Origin: Gottfriedia sp049568075
GTDB taxonomy: Bacteria; Bacillota; Bacilli; Bacillales; Bacillaceae_G
Length of the DNA stretch: 64,000 nt
Strand: one strand, 5' to 3'
NCBI GenBank assembly: GCA_049568075.1
Contig: CP144911.1
Below are positions 15,623-25,129 of the stretch, piece after piece. Position 1 is the stretch's first letter; the number at the start of each line of letters is the position of its first letter. The notes below the pieces were generated by a model. The model was not told where the DNA came from, did no database searches, and saw nothing but the letters and a program-made list of their open reading frames with translations. The translations under genes were made by a program, and so were the position numbers.

Positions 15623-18062
15623 TTTGTTTTTCTACCCCCTGTGGACAAGATAATTCTTGGAATGTTGAAGCAAGACTTGCTGATATTTCTTGTTGTATTG
15701 AGTTATAAGTATGTTCAAACAGAGTAAATCCATCAAATTCATATAGTCGAATTGGATCTTCTTGTTGATACTGTCTTAAGTGTATCCCTTCAATTAATTG
15801 TTGTAAATGCTCTAAATGTTCAGTCCAATATAAATCTATAGTACTTAATGCCGTGCTTTTTAAAACACTAATAAGTTTTACTTTTTTCTCTTCCTCCATA
15901 CCGTTTAATACATCTTTATATACTGAAAAAGCTTCTTTTACGTTATGCCAAATCTCTTGTTCAGTATTAAAATGTTCAATATCTATTCGAAGTGGTGGTA
16001 TAAGTTGTTCAAGTGCTGTTTTACCTTCAAGTAGATCCCAATCTTCAGGTGTACTGTCTTTAGGATAGAATTGCATTAATAAGTGATCAATAGTTTCTTC
16101 AGCTTGATCAATAAACCAGTCTAAACCAGTTTCATTTTGTATAAAGTTATTTCTTAATTTATAAATAATACGGCGATGTTCATTTGCAACACCATCTAAT
16201 TTAAGCTGCCATTCACGAATTAAAGATTGATTTCCTTCACGGAGCTTTTGTGTAGATGAAACAAAGTCTTGAATCGTAGAATTTAGTACTCTACCAAATT
16301 GATCAGTCTGTAGATTTTTATATAATTTCTCTAGCTTTTCTGTATTATATTTTACAAATAATTCATCTTCTAATGACAGATAGAATTGAGATGAACCAGT
16401 GTCCCCTTGTCTCCCTGCACGCCCTTTTAATTGTGAATCAATACGCTCACTTTCATGACGTTCGGTTCCAATTACATGAAGACCTCCTAAATCTGATACA
16501 CCATCAGCTAATATGATATCAGTCCCTCGACCCGCCATATTGGTTGAAATGGTAATCATACCTATTTGACCAGCTTGGGCAACCAGCTGTGCCTCTTCTT
16601 CAACATTTTTTGCATTAAGGAGCTGAAACTTTATCGATTCTTTCTCTAATAATTCTGCGAGTACTTCAGATTGACGAATGGAGGTTGTTCCAATTAGAAT
16701 TGGTTGTCCCTTTTCATGTCGTAATTTTACATCAGCCAGAACTGCCTTGAGTTTTTCTCCTGTTTTTTCAAACACAATATCCTCGTGGTCATTACGAATT
16801 ACCGGTTTATTAGTAGGAATTCGATAAACTTCCATGTTATAAACATGTAGGAGTTCTTTTTCTTCCGTTTTTGCAGTTCCAGTCATGCCAGAAAGAATTG
16901 GGTACATCCGGAAATAATTTTGTATTGTTACAGATGCAACGGTATGATTTTCTTCAGTTGTTTTTAACCCTTCTTTTGCCTCGATTGCTTGATGGAGACC
17001 GTTACTTAATGAGCGTCCTTCCATCATTCGGCCAGTAAATAAGTCAATTAGTCTAATCTCGCCTTCGTGAATTATATAATCAACATCGCGTTGAAATATT
17101 AAATCGGCTCGCAATGCGTTATGAACATAGTGGAAAAGCGTTGTATGTTCTAGGTCATATAAATTTTCTACCATAAAGGCTTTTTCAATCTTTGAAATAC
17201 CTTCTTCGGTTAAAGTAATTGCCTTAGTTTCTTGATCTAAAAAATAATCCCTACCGTTTATAAACGTGCGAATAAAGCGTGCACAAAGCGAATATAAGTG
17301 TGATTGTGCGGTTTTTTTTCCTGCAATAATTAGTGGTGTTTTTGCTTCATCTATTAATATTGAGTCAACTTCATCAATAATTGCATAATGATATGGGCGT
17401 TGAACTTGTTCAACGAAAGAAGTAACCATATTATCTCGTAAATAATCAAAACCAAATTCTGTTCCGATTCCATAAGTAATATCTGCATTGTATGCAGCTT
17501 TTTTAGCCTCCAAAGGTAAATTGGGAATGTTTAAACCTACTGTAAGACCTAAAAATTTGTGGATTTGCCCAATTTGATCCGCATCGCGTCGGGCCAAATA
17601 TTCGTTTATGGTAATAATATGTACGCCCTTTCCCTCAAGCGCACGAGTATAGGCAGGTAATGAAGTAACCAATGTTTTTCCTTCCCCAGTTGGCATTTCA
17701 GCGATATTTCCATCTAGTAATGCAAGTCCCCCAATTAATTGAACATCATAATGGCGCATCCCTAAAACACGTTTTGATGCTTCACGTACTAGTGCAAAAG
17801 CATCTATCGTAATTTCATGAATAACAGCTTCTTTATTAGAAATTTTTTGCTTTGATAGATAAGTAAATTCACGCAAATCTTCATCTAGAAGACTTTCAAA
17901 GAATGGCTCCTTTGTATTTATCTCTTGAACAATTTTTTCATATTCCTTTAATTTTCGATTGCCAATAATTTTTTGCAAAGTCTGGATCAAGGATGTTCCC
18001 TCCTGAGCTGGTAATCTATCAAGTCTCTTCTTTAAATGTATCATAAGTTTTACGGGACTCAA
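15606..18062 (-). CDS. secA2: Accessory Sec translocase ATPase SecA2
   Basis: At 818 residues it has the full SecA order. MPTGEGKTL (Walker A) is near residues 119-127 and DEVDSILIDEA near 229-239. ILSGMTGTAKTEEKE and TNMAGRGTDI, the helicase motifs of the second nucleotide-binding fold, follow. The C-terminus lacks the Cys-rich zinc motif that ends SecA1 at 43593-46106, which is typical of SecA2. It exports a subset of proteins, often S-layer proteins, with SlaP. The annotated TTG start (18062) has no strong ribosome site; ATG 18044 is an alternative. It is divergent from a secreted beta-propeller gene, which may be a client. Confidence 0.9.
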   Translation of the reverse strand: MSPVKLMIHLKKRLDRLPAQEGTSLIQTLQKIIGNRKLKEYEKIVQEINTKEPFFESLLDEDLREFTYLSKQKISNKEAVIHEITIDAFALVREASKRVLGMRHYDVQLIGGLALLDGNIAEMPTGEGKTLVTSLPAYTRALEGKGVHIITINEYLARRDADQIGQIHKFLGLTVGLNIPNLPLEAKKAAYNADITYGIGTEFGFDYLRDNMVTSFVEQVQRPYHYAIIDEVDSILIDEAKTPLIIAGKKTAQSHLYSLCARFIRTFINGRDYFLDQETKAITLTEEGISKIEKAFMVENLYDLEHTTLFHYVHNALRADLIFQRDVDYIIHEGEIRLIDLFTGRMMEGRSLSNGLHQAIEAKEGLKTTEENHTVASVTIQNYFRMYPILSGMTGTAKTEEKELLHVYNMEVYRIPTNKPVIRNDHEDIVFEKTGEKLKAVLADVKLRHEKGQPILIGTTSIRQSEVLAELLEKESIKFQLLNAKNVEEEAQLVAQAGQIGMITISTNMAGRGTDIILADGVSDLGGLHVIGTERHESERIDSQLKGRAGRQGDTGSSQFYLSLEDELFVKYNTEKLEKLYKNLQTDQFGRVLNSTIQDFVSSTQKLREGNQSLIREWQLKLDGVANEHRRIIYKLRNNFIQNETGLDWFIDQAEETIDHLLMQFYPKDSTPEDWDLLEGKTALEQLIPPLRIDIEHFNTEQEIWHNVKEAFSVYKDVLNGMEEEKKVKLISVLKSTALSTIDLYWTEHLEHLQQLIEGIHLRQYQQEDPIRLYEFDGFTLFEHTYNSIQQEISASLASTFQELSCPQGVEKQNVIVD

Positions 18063-18270
18063 GGTGTAAATAGTGGGAATTTATAGAAAAGATTGAAAAT
18101 TATATTATTAATACTAAAGTAACAATTAGTAGGAATCAAAATGAAGCGAACGATCTTTAAGTAAAAATAACTAGTTAATTCAAAATGTGACAAATTACTT
18201 ACTTCCTATTATATATAATCTTAGTAGTTTCATATTAATAGTCTACTAAGATATGAGGGAGAGAGCTTTA

Positions 18271-19920
18271 TTGAAGACAAAGATCGGTATAATCTTTTCT
18301 GCTGCAATACTTTTAACAAGTATATTTAGTTCACCGTCGTTGAAGCATAGAGGCACTAAACATGAGACCAATTTAATAAGTAATAATGAAGTAAAAGCTG
18401 CAACAAATCAAACTAGTAGTGGACAATCAACACTTCAAAAAGTTGAGACAAATCAACAAAAAAAATGGGAAGCACTACAACTGAATCCACTCCCAAGTAG
18501 TAAAAACCTATCGTATAGTTTCAGTAATAGTACAAAAGTGTTTACAAAGCCTTTCCCAGAGCAGTATCAAACTATTAATGGGATATTGAGCTTTCGAGGC
18601 GGACCTTTCCGAAATAACGGTTCAATGGGAACGACAGTTATTTCAAAGCAAAAGTTAGTTAAGAGTTGGTCGTTTCAAACTTCTTCTTCATCTGGATGGG
18701 GCGGGGGCTCAGGATGGACTGGCCAACCAAGTGTAATTGAATGGAAACCACAAGAACAAAAAATTATGAATTTATATTCTCAATTTAAAACAAAGTCAAA
18801 TTTTAAAGAAGTAGTTTATGGATCTTTAGATGGAAGAGTTTACTTTTTAGACTTAGCAACAGGGAAGAAAACAAGAAATCCAATAAATATTCAAAATCCA
18901 ATTAAGGGTAGCGTGGCTCTTGATCCACGTGGTTATCCTCTTTTATACGTTGGACAAGGTATACCACAAACCGGAAAAATAGGTATGAGGATTTATAGTC
19001 TAATTGATGGCTCTCAATTAGCATTTATTCCAGGAATTGATTCCTATTCTTTTCGTGGTTGGGGAGCTTTTGATGGATCTGCGTTATTTAACCGAGAAGA
19101 TGATGCGATGTTAGTCGGCGGGGAAAATGGACTAGTTTACTTTATCAAACTAAATACCAAATATGATTCTAAGGCTAAAAAGATAAAAATTTCTCCAGTA
19201 ATTTCAAAATATCGATATAAACTTAAAAATAATTCATACCAAGGTATTGAAAATTCAGTAGCGGTATTTAAGAATATTGCATATTTCGCCGATAATGGTG
19301 GTGGTATTCAAGCGCTAGATATTATTAAGAAAAGGCCAATTTGGGCAAATAATGCATATGACGATACAGATGCGTCAATTGTCATTGAGAATTCTAATGG
19401 TACACCGTTTTTATACACAGGTTCTGAAATCGATAAACAAGGAACTAAAGGCTATGCACGCATTCAAAAGTTAAATGGGCTTACTGGTAAAGTAATTTGG
19501 GAGAAGAAAATACCGGGTTATTCGATAAAAGGTAATCATCCTGTTAATGGTGGACTGTTAGCGACTCCAATTGTTGGAACTGGGCCATTAAAAGGGCAGG
19601 TTATTTTTAATATTTCAAGGTATAAAACGATGAATGGGGGCTTATTAATTAGTTATGATACTGTTACTGGAAAAGAAAAATGGCATTTAGATTTACCAAA
19701 CTATGCGTGGTCATCTACAGTAGCGGTTTATACAAAGGATAATAAAGCTTACTTAATTCAAGGTGATTCTGTTGGGAACCTGTACTTAATAAGTAGTAGC
19801 GGAAAAATGATCAATAAGATTAATCTAGGTGCCAATATTGAGGCGTCTCCAGTTGTAGTTGGTCAACAAGTAATTGTTGGAACTAGAGGAGGTAAATATA
19901 TTAGCGTCAATATCCAATAA
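18271..19920 (+). CDS. Secreted PQQ-like beta-propeller protein
   Basis: I chose TTG 18271 because GGGAGAG at 18257-18263 is spaced for it and the product then opens with a signal peptide (MKTKIGIIFSAAILLTSIFSS). The 549-residue protein has repeated blades of the PQQ/quinoprotein type, such as VVYGSLDGRVYFLDLATGKK, AMLVGGENGLVYFIKL, IAYFADNGGGIQALDI and LIQGDSVGNLYLISSSG. Such folds bind ligands or act as scaffolds; no dehydrogenase residues can be assigned. There is a Gly/Ser/Trp-rich patch near residues 135-150. It is divergent from secA2, 208 bp away, which makes it a candidate accessory Sec substrate. The function is unknown. Confidence 0.75.
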   Translation: MKTKIGIIFSAAILLTSIFSSPSLKHRGTKHETNLISNNEVKAATNQTSSGQSTLQKVETNQQKKWEALQLNPLPSSKNLSYSFSNSTKVFTKPFPEQYQTINGILSFRGGPFRNNGSMGTTVISKQKLVKSWSFQTSSSSGWGGGSGWTGQPSVIEWKPQEQKIMNLYSQFKTKSNFKEVVYGSLDGRVYFLDLATGKKTRNPINIQNPIKGSVALDPRGYPLLYVGQGIPQTGKIGMRIYSLIDGSQLAFIPGIDSYSFRGWGAFDGSALFNREDDAMLVGGENGLVYFIKLNTKYDSKAKKIKISPVISKYRYKLKNNSYQGIENSVAVFKNIAYFADNGGGIQALDIIKKRPIWANNAYDDTDASIVIENSNGTPFLYTGSEIDKQGTKGYARIQKLNGLTGKVIWEKKIPGYSIKGNHPVNGGLLATPIVGTGPLKGQVIFNISRYKTMNGGLLISYDTVTGKEKWHLDLPNYAWSSTVAVYTKDNKAYLIQGDSVGNLYLISSSGKMINKINLGANIEASPVVVGQQVIVGTRGGKYISVNIQ

Positions 19921-19930
19921 ATATTGTGAT

Positions 19931-19972
19931 GAAAGATCCCTAATTCCGTTTGTGGAGCTAGGGATTTCTTGT
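19931..19972 (+). terminator. Terminator after the beta-propeller gene
   Basis: GAAAGATCCCTA (19931-19942) pairs with TAGGGATTTC (19959-19968), followed by TTG and a short T-rich stretch. Confidence 0.7.
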
Positions 19973-20142
19973 GTATTTGATATAGGATTTTTTTAAACGG
20001 TCTTTTCAATTGTGTTAATAACATATTAAACTTCTATTAAAAGAATTGGATTTTTAGCAAATAGATTAGATAATATGATAGATGTATTTATTTTAATTAA
20101 TTAATTTATTTATTTATAACTGTATTAGAGGAGTGAAAGAAT

Positions 20143-20721
20143 TTGGCTAATAAGGCAGAAAACAATGTTGAAAGTCGTTCAGAACATAGAAAACTTAAGA
20201 ATAAGGAAGATGGTTTAAGTAATAAACGATACTTTTCGTTTATACTCTCGATAGCTGGAGTACTTATAATTGGTGCTACAGCAATTTTTTATGTCTACCC
20301 AAAAATAATGAATGAAGGTAATTTTCATCCGGAAAATGCTTCTACAAAGGCAGTAGCGGATAAGGATGTAAAAAAAGAAACAAAGAGTGAAAAGACGACT
20401 GAAACAAAAACTAAGGAAGTTGCTAAAGAAACAACTACTAAGGAAACAAAAGCTACTGATGAAGAAAAGCAATCAAAAGATTATGTTTTACCGGAAAGTA
20501 ATAGTAGAAAACTAACAAATGCAGATCTGATTAAATTAGCTCCTAATGATTTACGTTTAGCCAGAAATGAAATCTATGCTAGGCATGGTTTAGTATTTAA
20601 ATCTAGTGACTTGACGATTTATTTCACCTCGAAGTCTTGGTATAAACCTAATCCAGCATATAGCGGAGAGCTTAATGATGTAGAAAAATATAATTTAAAT
20701 TTAATTAAATCAAGGGAATAG
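20143..20721 (+). CDS. Membrane protein with extracellular YARHG domain
   Basis: This 192-residue protein starts at TTG 20143 behind GGAGTG. A charged cytoplasmic segment (residues 1-28) is followed by one transmembrane helix (about residues 30-52). Next comes a Lys/Thr/Glu low-complexity spacer (residues 70-115), then a C-terminal YARHG domain with LRLARNEIYARHGLVF and SKSWYKPNPAYSG. YARHG domains are extracellular and are presumed to bind the cell wall or small ligands. It has its own terminator and stands near a TcaA-like gene, a family that sometimes carries YARHG modules. The domain call is firm; the role is unknown. Confidence 0.8.
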   Translation: MANKAENNVESRSEHRKLKNKEDGLSNKRYFSFILSIAGVLIIGATAIFYVYPKIMNEGNFHPENASTKAVADKDVKKETKSEKTTETKTKEVAKETTTKETKATDEEKQSKDYVLPESNSRKLTNADLIKLAPNDLRLARNEIYARHGLVFKSSDLTIYFTSKSWYKPNPAYSGELNDVEKYNLNLIKSRE

Positions 20722-20781
20722 TTGGAAATACGACAGTTTCTTCTTCAATTGTATCAAGTTATAAATTAGTAATAAGCTATT

Positions 20782-20824
20782 AAAAAAAGCAAAGTTCAGT
20801 GATTAATGAACTTTGCTTTTTTAC
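20782..20824. terminator. Bidirectional terminator
   Basis: AAAGCAAAGTTCA pairs with TGAACTTTGCTTT, with A and T runs on the two outer sides. It separates the converging YARHG and M48-ankyrin genes. Confidence 0.9.
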
Positions 20825-20863
20825 TAACTCTAATACTTTTGATAAGAAAATACTTGTATTGTC

Positions 20864-22246
20864 TTAAAGGTTAATCTCGGTTTCTTGATTATCAAACCAT
20901 TTTAAGATTTTCTTTGCTCCATTTTCCTTAGCTACTTCTTTTAATGTCATTCCATCCACATTCTTTATTGATAAGTCTGCACCTTTTTTAATTAGATACT
21001 GGAATGTTTTTAAATCATCTACTTCATATATTGTATCAAAAATAGGCGTTTCTCCAACATTGTCTGGTTGGTTAATATCTGCTCCGTATTTTAGTAATAA
21101 GTCAATTGCTTCCTTGTCACCCAAATAAGCTGCAGCATGTAAGATTGTCCAATCATCTGCATCTCCTATAGTAGGATTTGCTCCATTATCAAGTAATAAC
21201 TTTAGCATCTCTAAGTTTAGAGGTTCTCCATCAGTATATGATGCTTTAAGAAGTGGGGATTCATGATCTCTATTCAATTCATTTACGTCTTCTCCTTCGT
21301 CAATTAACTCTTTAACTTGTTCAATATCGTTATCAAGTACTGCTTGCGTTAATGGTGTTTCCGCAGATAAATAGCCATCAAAGAATGATTGTGCTAGTGG
21401 AATCGCTTTTTCTACTAATAAACCTGCACCGACTATAACCCCGAATGACAACCCGAATACAATTACAGCAATTCCGTACACGCGTTTTGGTGTTTTAAAT
21501 TTAATATCGCTTTCTACATTATTAAAATGAAGCAAAGCGTTAATACGTTTTGGTAAAGTTGGATGGGACATAAATCGTTCACTTAACCAGATAAAAAAGC
21601 CTTTTTCATTGCTACTATTTAATAAATATTCATGCTGATCAATTTGTTGATAATATTTGCGACCGATAGCTAACATTGTAAGTGCTTGAGTCGATGCTTC
21701 AAAATCATTTATATAATGACTAGCCATTCGATCACTTGTATACTCACATGCACGTGAATATGCCGAACCTAAAAAAGGAACCCAATTTGCAGGCAATACT
21801 AAAGCCTGTTTTAGAATATGATTTCGTTTAATATGTGCAAGCTCGTGTGCAATTACGAAATCAACTACTTTTGGATTTGATTCAATCTCTTCGAATAGAA
21901 CTGAATATAATACAATCATATTCCGTCCAAAGAAACGCGTAGCAAAGGCATTTAACAGTCCTCCAGATTGGACTACATAAACATCTGGTAAGAAATAAAA
22001 GCCCATTTCCTTTGAAATTTCTCTTGTTCTGAAATATACTTCTGGAAATTGTTTTTCAGTAATCTTAACACCATTAATACGTATGTGAGCAGTGAAAATT
22101 AAATGGGCAAAGAGAGGTAAAACGATTAAAATTCCTAAAATAATAAGACCAACAACACTTAAAATAAGTAAAAAATAAATTGGAATACTAATAAGTAAAA
22201 GTAATATAAAATAAATCGATTCTTTCCGATTAACTAACGACTTCAA
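20864..22246 (-). CDS. M48 metalloprotease fused to ankyrin repeats
   Basis: The 460-residue protein begins with a hydrophobic membrane region (residues 10-55), then a HtpX/Ste24-like M48 peptidase domain with HELAH at residues 134-138 and the third zinc ligand in ACEYTSDRMA. A second transmembrane segment (about residues 252-275) leads to four ankyrin-like repeats (residues 297-445: TPLTQAVLDNDIEQVKELI, DWTILHAAAYLGDKEAIDLLLKYGADINQ). M48 enzymes clear damaged membrane proteins; the ankyrin part probably recruits a substrate or partner. The fusion is uncommon compared with HtpX (about 290 residues). ATG 22246 follows GGAGGAG on the minus strand. Confidence 0.85.
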   Translation of the reverse strand: MKSLVNRKESIYFILLLLISIPIYFLLILSVVGLIILGILIVLPLFAHLIFTAHIRINGVKITEKQFPEVYFRTREISKEMGFYFLPDVYVVQSGGLLNAFATRFFGRNMIVLYSVLFEEIESNPKVVDFVIAHELAHIKRNHILKQALVLPANWVPFLGSAYSRACEYTSDRMASHYINDFEASTQALTMLAIGRKYYQQIDQHEYLLNSSNEKGFFIWLSERFMSHPTLPKRINALLHFNNVESDIKFKTPKRVYGIAVIVFGLSFGVIVGAGLLVEKAIPLAQSFFDGYLSAETPLTQAVLDNDIEQVKELIDEGEDVNELNRDHESPLLKASYTDGEPLNLEMLKLLLDNGANPTIGDADDWTILHAAAYLGDKEAIDLLLKYGADINQPDNVGETPIFDTIYEVDDLKTFQYLIKKGADLSIKNVDGMTLKEVAKENGAKKILKWFDNQETEINL

Positions 22247-22491
22247 TTTCTCTCCTCCTATATCTCAATTCTTATAGTTTAACAAGTAAATGGAAAGGAT
22301 GTCATACATATATTTAAGAGAAATGAAACCAATTACTTCCACTAAATAATAAAAAAATTTCTTTTTACCCTTTAAATAAAAAATAGTATGATAGACTATA
22401 GTCTACTTTTTTAAGTATTTATTTAGATTCAATTTATATATTAAAAACATGCACTTTATAGAATGAAAATTTAAGGGGAAGTTAAAAATAA

Positions 22492-23790
22492 ATGGAAACT
22501 CAGTTAAGAGAACAAAATTCCTTGTCAAGAGCGGGTATACGAATAATGCGAAAAAACCGAATACCTAGTTTTAAAAGAAAATGGATGTTTATTTTAATAC
22601 CAATTCTCGTGATATTAATTACACATTTAACATTAAATTACTTAAATTCGCCTAAAAGATTAGTGAAGATTTTTGATAAAGCTGTATCAGATAATAATTA
22701 TAAAGAAGTGACACATATGCTACAAAAAGGCGGTACCGGGGCATCCCTAGATGAAGACTCAGTAATCGCGTTTATGGATTACTTAAATAGCTATGATGTT
22801 TTAGATAATTTAGACGATATGATCCAAAATAATAAAGTAATTAATAGTAAGTTAATAGACGGTCGTGGAAATTATGTGCTTTCAATTAAAAAGGGTAGTA
22901 AATTCTTAGGGATTTATCAAACATATTTAATAAGTGCACAACCATTCGAATTAAAGATTTCTTCACCAATTGATGAAGTTGAATTAAAATTAAATAATCA
23001 TATTACACATTTAAATAAAGATGAATATGAAACAACATACCACAAAGTTTTACCTGGAAAGTACACTATGGCTGTTTCATATAAAGGTGTTTATAGTGAT
23101 GTTAAAGATTCAGTTGATATAGATTTTTCTTCTGCTTCAAAAAATAAGTTATCACAAGAATTAACTTTTAATGTTAGTTATGTCCAAATTTACTCGAACG
23201 AACCTGAGGCAGAACTTTTTGTAAATGGAAAAGATACGGGGCAAAAAGTAAGTGAACTAGACCGATTTGGTCCTTTTTTATTAAATGGTAAAACAGTAGT
23301 TCACGCTGAAATTGAAAAGAATGGTGAATTATTTAAAACGGATGATATTCCGGTTACAGGAAAATATGTAGATTTAATGTTTGATACGCCAGTTGAAAAT
23401 CAGGACGAGACAGATCAAAAAGATGGTTTCTTTGCAGGACTTAAACGTTTTTTTGATAAGTATTTACCTAGTCCAAAGCCTTCTTCTGATTTAGAAGAAA
23501 AGCAACTAATCAACGGCTTGTTTAATCAAAATGGCCAAGCATTCTTACAGTCTAAGGAATATCAAGACAAAATTAAGAAAAAGGATACAACGCAAAAACT
23601 CACAAGCTTTTCTATGAAAGATTCAAAGCAAGATGATTCAGGTATGATCATTACAACAAATGAGTCGTATGAGATCACTGATAAACATGGTAAAACTAAA
23701 ATGAAATCATTTGAAATTACCTACCACTTCTCAAGAGAAAATGATGAATTAAAAATGGATCGTATTTTAGAAGTAAAAGAGATAAAGTAA
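22492..23790 (+). CDS. TcaA-like membrane protein (YvbJ family)
   Basis: The 432-residue protein has a basic N-terminus, one transmembrane helix (about residues 30-50) and a long extracellular part. The pattern after the helix (NSPKRLVKIFDKAVSDNNYKEVTHML) and the beta-domain segment (YVQIYSNEPEAELFVNGKDTG) match TcaA/YvbJ proteins, which affect glycopeptide sensitivity in staphylococci. The usual N-terminal zinc-ribbon cysteines are missing. The C-terminal third (KQLINGLFNQNGQAFLQ onward) is like the NTF2-type end domain of the family. The ribosome site AAGGGGA is about 14 bp from ATG 22492, a bit far. The family call is moderately sure. Confidence 0.65.
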   Translation: METQLREQNSLSRAGIRIMRKNRIPSFKRKWMFILIPILVILITHLTLNYLNSPKRLVKIFDKAVSDNNYKEVTHMLQKGGTGASLDEDSVIAFMDYLNSYDVLDNLDDMIQNNKVINSKLIDGRGNYVLSIKKGSKFLGIYQTYLISAQPFELKISSPIDEVELKLNNHITHLNKDEYETTYHKVLPGKYTMAVSYKGVYSDVKDSVDIDFSSASKNKLSQELTFNVSYVQIYSNEPEAELFVNGKDTGQKVSELDRFGPFLLNGKTVVHAEIEKNGELFKTDDIPVTGKYVDLMFDTPVENQDETDQKDGFFAGLKRFFDKYLPSPKPSSDLEEKQLINGLFNQNGQAFLQSKEYQDKIKKKDTTQKLTSFSMKDSKQDDSGMIITTNESYEITDKHGKTKMKSFEITYHFSRENDELKMDRILEVKEIK

Positions 23791-23799
23791 ATTGTAGAA

Positions 23800-24012
23800 A
23801 AGAGTCCAATTTAGGTTGGACTCTTTAGTGTGTAGACAAAGTACAAAAAACTTGAGTTTCAGACTGATTGCAAGCGTTTGTCTTTCGAGGCGCGAAGCCT
23901 GGTGAGGAGCGGAGTTACCCTAGACGGTAATGAGCACCGCAGACAGGCGAAGCAACGAAGAAAGCGAGCGTTTTCGGGCAGTCTGAAGAGTCCAATTTAG
24001 GTTGGACTCTTT
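23800..24012. repeat. Duplicated terminator flanking a GC-rich palindromic repeat element
   Basis: The same 27-bp terminator hairpin (core GAGTCC...GGACTC) occurs at 23800-23826 and 23986-24012 as a direct repeat. Between them lies an element bounded by TTCAGACTG (23858-23866) and CAGTCTGAA (23979-23987). Its interior is visibly GC-richer than the surroundings and is built of nested imperfect palindromes (GCCTG/CAGGC, TTACC-CTAGAC-GGTAA). It looks like a bcr/REP-type non-autonomous intergenic repeat. No coding capacity is seen. The second terminator copy has eight or more T after the stem, the first only three. Confidence 0.75.
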
Positions 24013-24195
24013 TTTTTGAATGCAGAGTTGGAAGATCCCGCAATTATTAAGCTAGGATTAAAAGGGTACAATTCTTATTAAATGATTATTATAAGAAATA
24101 TTTCTTTTTTCACATTTTAATGTCAAATATATGTAGTTTTAGCACATTACTTTTTTAAATAGGAATATTCGTTATAATGTATTAAAGAGAAATGT

Positions 24196-24822
24196 TTGGA
24201 GGTAATGAAAAAGAATAGAATGTGGAAATTTATTAAAAGACTTCTTTTATTTACACTTCTGATGTCAATTATTGGGTTATTTGCGATCTATCGTTACTAT
24301 TTCCAAGATGTGTTGAAGTATGAAACACAAGTTTACACTGAATTAAAGACGTCTGATTTAGAAGAATACACACCTTTATTACTAGGACTAATGATGCAAG
24401 AAACGAAAGGTAAAGGAAAAGATCCAATGCAAGCTTCAGAATCATTAGGATTAGCGAAGGATAGTATTCAAGATACTTCAAAAAGCATACAACAAGGGGT
24501 CTCACACTTTAAAGACGTGTATTCCTATGGTAAAAAGCAAGGCGTTGATTTACAAACCATCATACAAAGTTACAATATGGGGATTGCTTATATTGATTTT
24601 GTAAAAACACATGGAGGTAAACATACAGTTCAACTTGCTAAAACTTATTCTCTATCGATGGTGGAGACGAATCCTGAGCTTTATACGTGTAATAATAATA
24701 AGAAAAATTTCAGATATCCATATTGTTATGGTGACTTCACATATAGTCAAAAAGTAATGAAGAAAACAAAGTACTTCGAGATTTTAGTCCCACTTAAACA
24801 TAATATAGTAGGAAAACCATAG
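24196..24822 (+). CDS. Membrane-anchored lysozyme-like (CwlT N-domain type) muramidase
   Basis: The protein of about 205 residues has an N-terminal transmembrane helix (about residues 12-30) and a lysozyme-like fold of the bacteriophage/CwlT type, with LLLGLMMQETKGKGKDPMQASESLG. The Glu of MQET is the likely catalytic acid, and the later IIQSYNMG motif fits the family. It would cleave glycan strands outside the membrane. The start is uncertain: TTG 24196 has only a weak ribosome site, and ATG 24205 is just 2 bp after GGAGG. No operon partner is evident; a strong terminator follows directly. Confidence 0.75.
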   Translation: MEVMKKNRMWKFIKRLLLFTLLMSIIGLFAIYRYYFQDVLKYETQVYTELKTSDLEEYTPLLLGLMMQETKGKGKDPMQASESLGLAKDSIQDTSKSIQQGVSHFKDVYSYGKKQGVDLQTIIQSYNMGIAYIDFVKTHGGKHTVQLAKTYSLSMVETNPELYTCNNNKKNFRYPYCYGDFTYSQKVMKKTKYFEILVPLKHNIVGKP

Positions 24823-24863
24823 TCCATGAAGAAGAGATAAATGTCTTCTTTATGGACTTTTTA
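24821..24863 (+). terminator. Terminator after the lysozyme-like gene
   Basis: AGTCCATGAAGAAGA (24821-24835) pairs with TCTTCTTTATGGACT (24844-24858), followed by a T run. Confidence 0.9.
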
Positions 24864-25129
24864 ACTTTTTTTTTAGAATTATGTCAATTTAATTACAAAA
24901 TAGTTGTCATTTCGATAAAATTAAACAATTTCCTTTTTTTACCGATATAATTATTGAAAAAACAATTCAAATTCCGACATTTTATGACTTATACTTAATT
25001 TTAGTGTTAATTTTTTGTTAATTTCATTTTTTAAAAATTATAGTTTATTAATTTTACTAGTTTAATAGAATTGGATTGTTTTATTCTACGGCTTAAATGT
25101 AATATTGGTAGGAAAGGAAAATTTGATAC
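24864..25129 (+). other. AT-rich leader of the autolysin gene
   Basis: There is no gene and no recognisable riboswitch. The region is almost pure A/T. AAGGAAA before ATG 25130 is the ribosome site. Confidence 0.4.
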
